A stretch of 64,000 nucleotides of DNA from Bactrocera neohumeralis (lineage: Eukaryota; Arthropoda; Insecta; Diptera; Tephritidae). The stretch is from positions 51,468,264-51,532,263 of the forward strand of contig NC_065923.1 in NCBI RefSeq assembly GCF_024586455.1, read 5' to 3'. Position numbers and translations under genes: made by a program. Numbering within the stretch: the stretch's first letter is position 1; every line of letters starts with the position of its first letter. Under the pieces are notes generated by a model that had not been told where the DNA came from, did not search any database, and saw only the letters and a program-made list of their open reading frames with translations. Below are positions 1 through 10,537 of the stretch, in pieces.

Positions 1-535
1 AAGGCAAGGCTTCTAAGATATATGCAGGCGGACGACATTGCTATCTTAATAATAATCTACAGACCATTAGCAGTATACGTATTATTACTACCACCCTTAA
101 TACAGTCCAGAATTGGGTTCAAACCGAGAAAACGGATCTGCTTGTGTTCACAAGAAAACACAAAATTTCTCTACGGATGTTCCTTTCTATAAATGGGACA
201 CACGCTCTCTCAAGGACCGCTCCAAGTACCTTGGGGTAGTCACGGGCAGCAAACTGCTGTGGAGGCACAACGAAGAAGAAAGAGTAAGGAAAGCTAGCAA
301 TGCTGTATATGCATGTAGACAGATCTCTGGCATATCCTAGGAGGCTCTCTCTCTCTCTCTTGCACTGGTGCTACACAGCTTTGAAACCAATTCTGCTTTA
401 GAGTGTTGTAACCACCATAGGCGTCCACGGAAATCCACTTACCGGAAGCCAATGGACAGGGTTCAGAGGCTCGTTACGTTACTCCAACGGCGGCTCTGGA
501 CTGCTACTAAGCCTGCCTTTACATTATTTTCAAAC
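1..535 (+). pseudogene. Decayed LINE (non-LTR) reverse transcriptase C-terminal part
   Basis: Three reading frames together give the tail of a Jockey/R1/I-group reverse transcriptase. Bases 28-36 encode ADD followed by IAIL, matching the catalytic YADD box, with the tyrosine changed to glutamine. About 129-160 reads KTDLLVFTRKH and 224-241 reads KYLGVV, followed by LLWR and EERVRKAS, all typical of the segment after the YADD box. About 452-472 reads MDRVQRL, found in the region after the polymerase. Frameshifts lie near 125 and 340-450 and the upstream palm is outside the window. It is a dead copy; the exact LINE clade cannot be fixed from this piece. Confidence 0.75.
345..360. repeat. (CT)8 microsatellite
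   Basis: Eight uninterrupted CT dinucleotides inside the decayed LINE, at the point where its reading frame is lost. Confidence 0.9.
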
Positions 536-601
536 GCTCAAGAAAGAGCGAAATATTATTTTCCGATTGATATTTTACTAGTACATTCCAAAAATATTTA
601 T

Positions 602-840
602 TATCGATAATTTAATTAAATATCGCTTGGACCGCAAACTGCTGTGGAGGCAATTTATCGTAATTTTTCACGTTTTGATCTAAAAATATTGACATTTGAG
701 GTTCCATTGTACAGTGTCCATTGAAACTTGGAGTGAGAAGCGATAAAAATTGTTGATTTTTAATGTTTTGTATTTATCGATAGTAATGTATTTACATACA
801 AATATTTGTTCAGCTACTAATCCTAGACTACATCTCGATA
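602..840. promoter_or_regulatory. Cluster of CGATA cores with two TATCGATA octamers
   Basis: TATCGATA, the DREF site, occurs at 602-609 and 775-782. Further CGATA or TATCG cores lie at 621-625, 656-660, 741-745 and 836-840. Clustered CGATA is the recognition pattern of the fly boundary factor BEAF-32, and TATCGATA that of DREF. This is a motif observation only: no transcript or gene start is visible next to it. Confidence 0.3.
634..652. repeat. 19-bp direct repeat of 249-267
   Basis: The 19 bases at 634-652 are identical to 249-267 inside the LINE segment coding LLWR. The second copy sits outside recognisable LINE sequence, so it is probably a scrap of the same LINE or a rearrangement footprint. 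Confidence 0.7.
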
Positions 841-2328
841 AAAGATCGAAAGATACCGAAGTCCTTTAATAAGGTTTGATCGACAAAGATTTCGAGGTTT
901 CTTGATCAAATTTAAGTGCTCAAGAGTGATGTGGACCGCATTTATAATTGTTATATTGGTAGCGAGGCGTCGAAACTGGGTCAGTTTAGTTGCGTTTACT
1001 GTTTTGTGTCGACCGATTGCAAATTTTTCTCAAGTATAATCCGAATTCCTTAGTATATTCGCTTATTTGTAATTTAACTGGAAGAAAACCCCGTTCTTTT
1101 TGATCTTAGTTATCGGTTATTTAATATATTTTTTAATATATTCCAACCACAAAAAACACTGTGCGCCGCACACTCGTATCTTCAACAATAGACGGGCACA
1201 CGGAATACAACAAAATTTCATTTGAGTCATGCGCCACAGATATTGAAATGAAAAATATAGACTTCTGTGCAACACTTATCGCTGTGGTTGTTGTATTTCA
1301 ATGATGTACCGTCGACATACTCAGTCTGCAGAGTTGCGATGCGACGCATGGCGGACGGCAAGCCGTTAGACGCGTGCCCAATCATTGTTCGGAGCCATAA
1401 TGCTTCAACTACTCATTTTCGAGTACGAGTTTTGCATTCCTCTTCAACGTTTGGCATGACTGTTGCGCTGACTTGTTATGAAAAGCTCCAATGATCTCGT
1501 TGTTTTCCATCTTTTTATTTTATAAAATATCAGTAATATTTTCGAAATGAGTAATGCAATGCGATACCATGGCGTAATAAGAAAACTATTTTGTAAAACC
1601 AACGTCTGATGACACATGCACCATTTTATCAGTCCAAAAAAAGCGTTCGACGTTTTTTACAGAGGTTGTGAAACTCGAAACATAATTTATTAAATAAAAA
1701 TCTACATAACTGCTTTTCTTAGCTTCCAGCTGATAATGCTAACGTTCCATATTTTGAGATAAATGCATGTTTGACCTATCGATTTACTACTGCAGTTGAT
1801 ACGATGTGGTTGTTTGCGACCTGTCATGAAAACATAGATCGAATTAACAGTTTCTTACTTCCGTATGATTTTAGATGTGCTGAAACTGAAGTACAATTTA
1901 CATAACTCTATCGCGAACTTACTACAGTAAATGGTAAAGTGAAGAAATCAAATTTTTGAAATAAAATATGTTGTTCTGTTACGTTATCCATTGTTATATC
2001 GGTGATTTATCGACTTTGACCTTTTTACGATGAGCGAGAACTACCGGAAGGAATTCGGAATTATTTTACTAAAGGGATAACAGATCTCTTGTAAGATTCG
2101 CATACAACAAGAGATGGATTATTGTTTGCACCTACAACCATTGATGACCACCTTCACTGGGTTTGCAGGTCAACCAAGATATGTTAAAATCTTAATAACT
2201 CCGAAACACAACCCGGCAAACTAGTTTGTAGACCAATGGACTATTATGTTGCATGATCGCTTGTTGAGACAGAAGAAGACCAGTGTTAAAATTTTTCTTT
2301 GTTTCCATTCCAGATCTAAGGTGCCTTA
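653..2328. other. Spacer, no gene recognised
   Basis: AT-rich sequence with short open stretches only. The 75-codon frame at 1267-1494 shows no family resemblance. The start overlaps the CGATA cluster; otherwise I see no inverted-repeat element, RNA gene or transposon. Confidence 0.5.
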
Positions 2329-2505
2329 TACGAGGGCTGCTATATATATTCTGGCCTAGAGCAACACTAAGTGTTGCCAGGTGCAATCTGACATTTCCAA
2401 TGGAAAGTTTGACATTTTTTAGCATAACATCACTCAGAACGTTTTGTCATTTAATTGTGAATTGTTTTATTTACAGGGAATTCAAAAATTCATCTCGGCC
2501 AAAAA

Positions 2506-2957
2506 ATGGAATTAACTCGTGAACATTTTCGTGCGATCATTTTCCACAACTTTCGACGTGGATTATCACGACAAGAGTGCATCGATGAACTAAAATCTTT
2601 GTATGGCTATGAAGCACCATCCTATAGCACTGTGAAAAACTGGTACAACGAATTCAATCGTGGCCGACGCTCGCTCAAAGACGAATTCCGTGAAGGTCGT
2701 CCAAAAACAGCCGTAGACCAATGGAAACAGAACAGAAAACATCGATGCCGTACGTGAACTGATAATGCAAGACCGTCATGTAACATACCTTCAGATAGAG
2801 GCATGCCTATGCATTTCTCCCACCAGCATACATTCGATATTGCATGAACACCTGGCCGTAAAAAAGGTTTGTTCTCGTTGGATCCCGCACAATTTGACAA
2901 TCGAATCATGGATTTATGCGTTTATGATCGCCCAGGTGAAACAAAACAGCAATCGAC
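2506..2957 (+). pseudogene. Mariner transposase, truncated and frameshifted
   Basis: From the ATG at 2506 the frame begins MELTREHFRAIIFHNFRRG, the N-terminal helix-turn-helix region of a mariner transposase, and continues through EFREGRPKTAVD. The frame is lost at about 2726-2750; homology resumes in another frame with ELIMQDRHVTYLQIEA and HSILHEHLAVKKVCSRW, the second helix-turn-helix and linker. It then jumps from HNLTI directly to ESWIYA, so a segment of about 30-35 residues ending in the first catalytic aspartate (normally in TGDES) is missing. The rest of the catalytic domain is replaced by the A-rich run. It is not functional. The element at 44048-44772 belongs to the same family. Confidence 0.85.
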
Positions 2958-2958
2958 G

Positions 2959-3004
2959 AAAAAAAAAAAATAAATAAATAAAAAAAAAAAAAAAAAAAAA
3001 AAAA
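2959..3004. repeat. A-rich run interrupted by TAAATAAATA
   Basis: About 46 bases almost entirely adenine lie inside the mariner element just before its right end. Confidence 0.9.
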
Positions 3005-3249
3005 CATTTTCGTTGATAAATATGCCTATTTACATTATTAGGCCAGAAATATATATAGCAACCAACGTACTATAATCCCTATCTTGAAAAATTTAGATAG
3101 AGCACACAATTTTTCGTTTCTTTGAGAACGTTTTATTAGCAGATATATAATATTTTAGATAAATTATATCAATCAGCTCATCCAATCAGCTGTTTAAAAA
3201 CTTTGAATTAGCTAAATTAGTCAATTCGAACTAGCGGAGCTATAAAAGC

Positions 3250-3480
3250 TTTCTTTCTTCTGATGTGTAGTTACTCACGGATTTCGGCCTCTCTGTTTTT
3301 TGCCAGCATATGCATCTCGTTTCGCTCTTCAACTCTCGGTATCTATCTTACCCCGCTCGTGTTGTGGTCGATCACAACATTGCGAGGTGGGTCTGCTGCT
3401 TTCTCTCCACTGCGATACGACGGACCTCATCGTACGTAAGGAGCTTGAAATACCGTCCCACAGTTCCCTTATACCTAACC
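3250..3480 (-). pseudogene. LINE fragment, linker region upstream of reverse transcriptase
   Basis: The reverse complement of 3300-3400 matches 63360-63470 over roughly 100 bases, sharing CGACCACAACAC, AGATAGATACCGAGAGTTGA and AGAGAGGCC. At 63 kb this stretch lies immediately upstream of a recognisable LINE reverse transcriptase, so the copy here is a scrap of the same LINE family in the opposite orientation. Two overlapping short open frames on the + strand at 3300-3561 are antisense artefacts. Confidence 0.6.
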
Positions 3481-3685
3481 TCTAAACATCCCATCCCTAA
3501 AGGGATGTGGAATTTTGCCGAGGAGAAGCCCTCAGCTGTACATAAATCCGTATTCGTTTAGCTTAGGTAGCCGCAGTTGTCGTGGACGCAAGTCGTTTGA
3601 GAATTTGCTATATCGTCAAGAAACTGAGATGTTTAAAGCCTTAATTTTCGAATTTTCAATATGTTCATAATAAACTCGATATTAA

Positions 3686-4437
3686 GGGGTTATACCTGTG
3701 TGACAATTTCAATCAAAATTTGTTTTTATTTGCTTTCTGATAGCTTATATTTCCATAAATATCCTGTGAAACGGGAAGGCCGTATCTTCAAGTTTCTGGA
3801 TGGCAGCATTCTAAGGAGCGACCGCTCGGAGGTGCAAACATATACAAGGTGCGTTTCAAAGTAAACAGGACTTTAAAAAAAAAACAGAACAAATGGTTTT
3901 TTCGACAAAATCAATTTATTTTATTCAAAATAGTCTCCTTCTGCTTCAATACAGCTTTTTGCACGGTCCAAAAGCATGTCGAACGAGTGTTTTAGCTCGT
4001 TGGCCGGTATGGCCGCCAGTATGCCGGTGCAAGCTTTTTAAATAGGCTCTACGTCTGCATAACGCTTTCCTTTCATGTGCAAATGCATTTTCCGAAAAGA
4101 TAGAAGTCTCACGGTGCCATATCAGGTGCATGCGGGGAGTGGTTAATGATTAAAATGTGATTTTCGGTCCAATAATCGTCTTTCGAATGTTGGATTCTGA
4201 GCAATTTTAGGTCGTCCTTCAATTTGTGCGGAACAAACCGTGCGCATACCTTTTGTAAGCCCAAATGTTCGGTCAAAATGCGATAAATCGTTGTTTTGGA
4301 GATGTTTAATTCAATTTCCATGAATTTCATTGATGATTTCGGCTGATTTTTGATGAATTCACGCACAGTTTTTCTTTCTCTTAATAAAATTTCACGAAAA
4401 TCGCCTAATTTTTCATGCGTCACACTGGTATAGCCCC
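3686..4437. mobile_element. TTAA-flanked element with inverted ends, containing a mariner remnant
   Basis: TTAA lies at 3682-3685 and 4438-4441. Just inside, the left end reads GGGGTTATACCTGTGTGAC and the reverse complement of the right end GGGGCTATACCAGTGTGAC, 17 of 19 matching. TTAA duplication is characteristic of piggyBac-type transposons, but the GGGG-starting ends are not the usual CCC-starting piggyBac ends, so the superfamily is open. Most of the interior (3845 to about 4380) is mariner sequence, implying insertion of the mariner into an older MITE, or capture. Two other TTAA/GGG-ended elements are at 10538-11174 and 34384-35096. Confidence 0.6.
3845..4390 (-). pseudogene. Mariner transposase remnant with its 3' terminal repeat
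   Basis: Read on the minus strand from about 4380, the product starts TVREFIKNQPKSSMKFMEI, then ISKTTIYRILTEHLGLQKVC and RFVPHKL, the second helix-turn-helix and linker of a mariner transposase. It then jumps to about IQHSKDDYWTENHILIINH and PHAPDMAP, so the central catalytic part with the first two aspartates is deleted. After a frame change the C-terminus ends near 3946 in FGPCKKLY. At 3845 the sequence CAAGGTGCGTTTCAAAGTAA is the terminal repeat, preceded by TA at 3843-3844; the same repeat starts the element at 49882. The 5' end is lost inside the TTAA-flanked element. Dead copy. Confidence 0.8.
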
Positions 4438-4441
4438 TTAA

Positions 4442-5394
4442 GGCAATCAAATAGTGATATAAGCCATCGGAATACAGGAAGCCTACCTACCTTGGTTGGT
4501 ATTAAAGCTCAATTTCGAGTTGGTTTCCATTATTGCTTTGCCAAATTTCAACAGAATGTACTTGAGTATCGTCATCCCAAATACACTTTATAATTAATGG
4601 GGTTCTCTATACCTATTTGGAAGGTTTTGGATATTCCCGAAGTTATTATTTGTTATCTAAATATGTAGTTCGACCGATACAAAATCTATCCTCGACTACA
4701 TTTATTAACTAGTTTCCAAATTACGTAATCGGAATTCAAGTAACAGTCAAAGTAATTTTTTGTAAATGCAAGCAAATCTAGTTGAACTGCAACCGAGGTC
4801 AACCATAGAGAATCGGATTAATCGTTTTAAAACCATTTTTATGGAACAATAAATTCTGTGGATATAAAAGAAAAGTTCAAATTGAGTGCTAATATTACTG
4901 TTTTCAGCATGTCTCTATAATTTTCCTGTTATACATACATCAATAAATTTTGAACAGTCGCAAGGAATTATTATGTCAAGTCGTATTGAAATGTGTACTT
5001 CCTGTCCGTCAAACATCATCAGCTTTGATGTGTTTCACAAAACGAGTATAAGCCCTTTGCTAAAACAACAAAAAACACAATCAACAACAATAGCAAATGC
5101 AACGAGTTGTAGTGAACGGTGTCTTATACATGTTGTTGTTGTTATTTTTGTGATGTAAATTGTGGCGCTTGCGCATTAAAGTATCGCCATCATTTCAAAT
5201 AAACATACACACGTACAATTGGTTTCAGCAACAACACTTTAGAATTGTCATTTGTTGGCGGCTTATAAGGCGTGTAATAATTGGCGGCAAATGCGAGTAT
5301 AAATATATAAAACTAAATACCCTCTAGGAAGCGTTGAGCTGTCGAAGCTTCGGTTTTAACAAGTGAGGGAATATTTATATTGAAACCGGGAAGA
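4442..5394. other. Spacer, no gene recognised
   Basis: AT-rich, with a short CAACAACAATAGC-type tract near 5075-5100. The 90-codon frame at 4886-5158 has no recognisable motif or composition that would mark it as coding. Confidence 0.5.
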
Positions 5395-5396
5395 TA

Positions 5397-5910
5397 TTGG
5401 TTGTCAAAAAAGTCTTGCGGTATTTTTGCTAGTTGGCGCTGAAAGCGCGTAGTTCTAGTTTTATTCGTCGCATCGGGTCATGCTATATCTTTTTGGAAAG
5501 CTCATTTCACGCGCTAACACGTGTTTGATTGATTGTCGTTTCTTTTAAGTCTTTCGTGAGTTATAGCGTCGCAAACTTGGAGCAAAATAAAGAGAAAATA
5601 CGGCATATTTTACAGTACTATTACGATAAAGGCAAAAATTAATCTCAAGCCGCCAATAAAAATTTGACCCGATACAGTTTCCACTTCCACCGCACAACGA
5701 TGGTTCTGGTGTAGAGGTGGTCAAAGATGCGCCACGCTCCGGAAGGCCTGACGTCGAAAATTGCGATAAAATCGCTGAATTGGTTGAAAGTGACCGGCAT
5801 GGTAGCAGCCATAGCATCGGTCAAGAGCTGGGCATGAGTCATCAAAAATTCATTTCAATTTCATTAAAAAAAATCAATAAAATTACCGCAAGACTTTTTT
5901 GACAACTCAT
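5397..5910 (+). mobile_element. Mariner-derived MITE, copy 1
   Basis: Flanked by TA at 5395-5396 and 5911-5912. The left end contains TTGTCAAAAAAGTCTTGCGG and the reverse complement of the right end contains the same 20 bases. The 514-bp interior keeps the 5' untranslated part and the N-terminal coding part of a mariner, then passes directly to the right end; the catalytic domain is absent. The copy at 18880-19404 has the same structure in the opposite orientation, with its deletion at the same place. Confidence 0.85.
5570..5885 (+). pseudogene. Mariner transposase N-terminal remnant
   Basis: About 5570-5640 encodes NLEQNKEKIRHILQYY and DKGK, the start of the helix-turn-helix domain. After frame changes, 5717-5850 encodes VKDAPRSGRPDVENCDKIAE, then HSIGQELGMSHQKFISI, the linker between the two helix-turn-helix units and the second unit. 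The reading frame ends in the right terminal repeat. No catalytic aspartate is present, so it could at most bind DNA. The counterpart at 18866-19261 keeps these parts in one frame. Confidence 0.75.
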
Positions 5911-5912
5911 TA

Positions 5913-6739
5913 TATTAAAAACTAAAGTATTCTAGTGAAAAATCATTCCACACATGGAGCGACTGAGCTTAAACCAACTCGACATTAATACCTTTGGCGA
6001 ACCAGGCGAATGGGCTGGATTTGATATTAGAAGCCTCAACAAATTTGTGCCAGGAAAAAAATATACATGAAGCGTTGAGAATATTTTTGATCAAAACTAA
6101 GGTGTTCTTGGTTTCTTAGTTGTACAAGTGGAAATCTTGGTGGAACTTGTTACGAGGATTGCCACATAACTGTTACCCGAAAACAGAAAAGAAACTAAAA
6201 ATGTATTATTATTTTAATAATTGTGTTCCCACTGATGATATCAAAGCTTCGCTTGTGTTATTGACTCGAAATATTTTTTAAAATAAAGTTTCTTTCACAT
6301 CCAAAGAAAATGTTTAAATTTTGATCCTTGTTTCAATAAATACTCGAATTATTCGCTCGTTATCTTCGTTTCGACTACATATAAACGTCATGGGAACGTA
6401 AAAAGAACTGAGCTCGTCCCAAATTCCAATTTGATGGCCTAATATTTACTTCAACTTACACTATCTAAGGCATAGATCTAAGATTCTTAATATTAGATGA
6501 GGTAAGCTGACCACAGTTGTCTATGTTAAATAAGAAAAGGTTTTACTAATTCTTTCTAGTCACGAAATCCGAACTACGCCTATTTTATGAGGCAAACAGA
6601 GTTTTTATGAAGAAGTTTATACTCAGACCAATGATCTCATTAATATGTTCGGAGATTGTTGCATTGTCTTTGACAATTATACATGTCGAATTACGGGAAG
6701 ACATCTTGTCAAATAAATAAGTTAAGTTTTTCATAACAA
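5913..6739. other. Spacer, no gene recognised
   Basis: AT-rich sequence without recognisable coding or repeat structure. Confidence 0.45.
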
Positions 6740-6984
6740 GACTTGATTTTGACGATCAGTTTATTTAGTATGATAGCTGTGATTTGAGGAAAAGACGTGT
6801 GAAAAATTTTAGAATGATATTTCAAAACCTCAGAGACTAGACAGACAGCAGCGGGTAAATCAACACAGCTCGTCACGCAAAAATATACAAGTATGTATTA
6901 CCCTTTAGGATCTCCCAAGTTTCATTCTAAACTTCTTAAACACTTCGTTGCAAACTAAATATACCTTGTTGAGGGTATAATAGA
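6740..6984 (+). repeat. DINE-1-like repeat fragment
   Basis: Shares ACTTGATTTTGA, GATCAGTTTATTT, CAGCTCGTCACGC and a terminal TACCTTGTTGAGGGTAT hairpin with the fuller copy at 9890-10325. In Drosophila, DINE-1/INE-1 (a non-autonomous Helentron-type Helitron) has the same order: GGACATG, a TCAGCTCGTC-like block, TTCCTTCTG and a terminal GGGTATA hairpin. This copy is degenerate. Confidence 0.55.
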
Positions 6985-6985
6985 G

Positions 6986-9889
6986 TCTAATCTTTAAACC
7001 AGGCACTCAAAATTAGTTTCCTCTCCTTATTCCTTTCCTTATAAATTTAATATTTTTAAGAATCACATATGGTATATGACATTTTTTATACATAGACAGA
7101 TGGATAGCAAAGATTTGTTTGTCACCGAAGACTCTCTCTTTTAAAAAAGGTTCCGAAAGTGTGCTACTGCAAGCTATTAAGATACCTTCGCAATAGTATA
7201 AACTAATTTCGATTTTTATTGAACAGAACAGTTTATGATTGGAAGAGTCATCCAACTTCAAAGACCCATACACCATAATTTCAAATTAGTCTTTTAGAGG
7301 TTATGATAACAGTTTGGAGAAAAGCGGTTAATTGGGTTACAAAATAGTTTGATAGCTTTTAAAGTGCAAACCTGTCGTTTGAAATCGCAAAATTTGTATA
7401 AATAGAAAATAATTAGGATTTTATGTAAGTTCAGTAAGTAAGTAAGAAAGTTAAGTATGAAAATATTCATTTATTGAGGAGCTGCCGTTGCATGAAGTAA
7501 GGCTTCTAGCGAGAAAAAAACCAAAATACATATTAAAAATGAAACAAATCAATGAAAGCTTTTAAGATTACCAAAAGTACCACAACAATCGATAGATAAT
7601 AAAATTCAAGAACTTTTATGTTCCGTTAAAACTACCAACATCACAAAAGCTCACAAAAACGAAACGCAGGAAAATGAATCCGACCGTTTGATTGATGTGT
7701 GAGCGCAAATTACGATAATAATATGTTTTGTGCGTTGAACGCACGAAATTACCGTAAGCAAACACTAATAACAACAATTCATCGACCGGAAAATGGTGCT
7801 ATGATTACATGATGTTGCTAGGAAACAGCTATTGCTAGATCTTTGCCACTTTATTGCGGCAAAGTGACAAAAAACAAAAACCAAAACAATAAAAACGAGC
7901 AAAATAACAATCTGGTACAAAACTCGCTGGCAAGGCATCAGGTTGCATGTGTGCCGATTGCGGTGGCTCGTTGTAGCGATGCCGATGACTCAATGTTTCG
8001 GAAACCGCGAAATACGCTTACCAAAGCGGCGATTGCTCGATTATGTAGTTGTTGTTTTTGTGTACTGCGCCGTACTGCCTGTTCGATTGACCCCAATGTG
8101 TGCGCATGCGCCGTCATACGCATGTCTAAGTCGGTCATTTGTAAGGCAACAAGTCAGAGAACAAATAGTCGTTAGCTGCTGCAATAACATTAATTCGAGC
8201 GGAAAATAAAAATAACATTTTTTCTATTAAACGCAAGAACTTGAATCACTTGTTGAGGAAGCATAAACAGTGTTGCCACTTTTTCGAAATTTGGTTAATA
8301 AGGTGTCAAAAAACACCTGTAACCTCAAAATGTTATGAGTGCGAGATCCAAAAATAGCGGTTTGTGATGCTAGAGTAGTGGCAGAAAATATTGAGGAAAC
8401 GAGATATTCAGGTTGTCCGCGAATTGAACGGTGAAGGGAGGGTGGTGGCGATACTCTATCGTTGGACAAGGATATTTAGCACAAAAAATTCGTAATTACT
8501 AAAGATCACGATATTGCCTTCTATGAAGTAAATAACTTGTTCCATTAACAATTTAGTTCGCCCTTTGGTCTAAAGCAAATATTGGACCCAACTTGTTAAT
8601 AGATGTGGTTTATTGTACATGAAATGGCTGGTTCAACAGATCTTAAACCTCGTTCGAATAGTTTCTGGAACAACTTTTCATGTTCAAAAAACACTCTTGT
8701 ATTTTCTTTGACTTAGATAGACGAGGATTGCACTATTTACATAGGAGAGTAAATACTGGGAGGAAAGGATATTCTAGAGAAGAAATGGTTTTGATTTTTT
8801 CGCTGCCCTTTTTTTAAACTGCCACTCCAAACTTCACTGTAAAATTGTTTTAGGATATTGAGAACCTAGAGACAATACTTTGGAAAATATCAGGGTATGA
8901 TTTCCAAAGGAGCGAACGAAGGACAACATAAAAAACATTAGTTTGTTAGTTTAGAAAGTCTGAGGTCTTGTAAAAAACCTGCTCGAAGCCTTTAAAAATG
9001 TTATTGTGAGCTACCTCACTGCATAAAGAAAATTATTCGAAGACATAAGGTGTGGATATTTGAAAATAATTTAAACCTACTTCAGTTTTGTTCAGTGTAG
9101 ATAGCTTCGAAATTAATAAGACTTTATTATTTTCCGTCATCTGGCAACACTTGCTTTGCAACATTACATCCCACGTGACATCACACTATTTGAGCAACTC
9201 ATGCAACATGTGCCACGCACAAATCCAGTACTCCAAGCTGGATGGACCAGCTAGATCGGCAGACAATGTATTAATCTGTGCCACTATTGCTATTGTTGTT
9301 TTTGTGTGTTTGCATAAATGTTGGCAAAGTGTTGATTAGCAACACTTTCGGAACAAAACGAGAAGTCATGAGGCAAGCAGCAAAAAAGTGAGTACAGACA
9401 TAATAACAGCTACGAGGGAAGAGCAAAGCAAAAACAAAAACAAATCAAGGCGAATAGTAGAGCAAAAGTAGTCTGATTTAGTTGAATGCTAGAGCAATTG
9501 CAAATACACATGTTGCCAAAGTGGTGCATGTTGCAGCAACACACGCTGTCGCAAACGCAGAGTGTTGTTGCAATTCTATGCCAAGTGCGTGAGTTCCGCA
9601 GTGGAAAAAAAATATAAAAAAGAAAAAAGTGCAAAAACAAAAAGGTAGAAAAGCAATAATTGCTCGTTTTCTGAGCGTTTTCGCTTCCAATTTCGAAATA
9701 CGCGTATTTATAGCGGGAAATGATTGATTATGCAAATTTACTAAGCTTGTAGAATTGAACTAAAACACTGCTTGTAAACATTTCGAAATGTCAAATGTAT
9801 GGCATGATAAATTATGGCGATTGCTAAACTTAAAGACCACTTGACTACAATTTTGACCAAAAGCTGAAAAAAAAAAATAAATAAAAAAA
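6986..9889. other. Spacer with a GC-richer patch at 7930-8170
   Basis: Mostly AT-rich. The patch at 7930-8170 is GC-richer and open in several frames on both strands (110, 88 and 66 codons), as expected from composition rather than a single gene. None resembles a known family. It contains the GCGCATGCGC palindrome at 8102-8111. CAACA-type simple sequence occurs at 7865-7915 and 9425-9460. Confidence 0.45.
8101..8112. promoter_or_regulatory. NRF-1/Erect-wing-type site
   Basis: TGCGCATGCGCC contains the palindromic core GCGCATGCGC of the NRF-1/Erect wing consensus YGCGCAYGCGCR; only the last base departs. In flies such sites are usually near promoters. No start site is shown here. Confidence 0.3.
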
Positions 9890-10325
9890 AGCGTTACTTC
9901 GGTTAAAGCGAAAATGTAATACCCTTCATAAATAGAAAAGTTTTTTTTTTTACTACAAAGTAAAAAATAACTTGATTTTGATCGTTTAGTTTTTATGGCA
10001 GATATGTGCTATGGGAGTCCTATCCCATAAATTTCTACGGAGGTTGTATCGTTGCCTTTGGATAATATTTCATGTCAAAATGAAGAAATGTATTTTGTGA
10101 AATAAAATATTGTTCCATGCAAAAACTTGATTTTGAGCGGGCGTGTGTCGTTATCCTTCCGATATCTCAAAACTGAGGGACTATTTCGCGTATTTACACA
10201 AAGACAGATGAACATGTCCGAATCGTCTCAGCTCGTCACGCTAATTATTTAAATATTACCTTTATAGGGTCCCCGACGTTTCCAACGAGGTGTTGCAAAC
10301 TTGTTATACTCTGTTCAGGGTATAA
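9890..10325 (+). repeat. DINE-1-like repeat, nearly full length
   Basis: Begins near 9895 with TTACTTCGGTTAAAGCGAA and AATACCCTTCATAAATA, continues with ACTTGATTTTGATCGTTTAG and ATGGCAGATATGTGCTAT, then GACAGATGAACATGTCC, CTCAGCTCGTCACGC and ATAGGGTCCCCGACG, and ends with CTCTGTTCAGGGTATAA, able to form a terminal hairpin. The block order parallels Drosophila DINE-1/INE-1. It has no coding content. Related pieces are at 6740, 38900, 39257, 52308, 53664 and 56952. Confidence 0.7.
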
Positions 10326-10537
10326 ATGAAAGACGAAAAATTGTAAAAATAAATAAAGAGATTTCGGATGTGACAAAAAAGCTTAAGCGAAAAACCGTTT
10401 ATGGTGTGGTAATCAATTAATCAAGATCTGTCGAGATTACGGCGAAACTGCTAAAAAAGCAACAAATTGATTTAGGTTATTTAAATTATGACACAGCAAA
10501 TGGCTTCAAATGAGTTCCAATCCTAATGATGGCATTA

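Larger units (their letters stand above)
2331..3067 (+). mobile_element. Internally deleted mariner element with terminal inverted repeats
   Basis: A TA dinucleotide at 2329-2330 and another at 3068-3069 flank the element. The left end starts CGAGGGCTGCTATATA and the reverse complement of the right end starts CGTTGGTTGCTATATA; the pairing extends over about 26 bases to GGCC. This is the TA target duplication and inverted-repeat layout of Tc1/mariner transposons. Length is 737 bp against about 1.3 kb for complete mariners. The interior holds a broken transposase and an A-rich run at 2959-3004 in place of the C-terminal half. It cannot move without a transposase supplied elsewhere. Confidence 0.85.
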
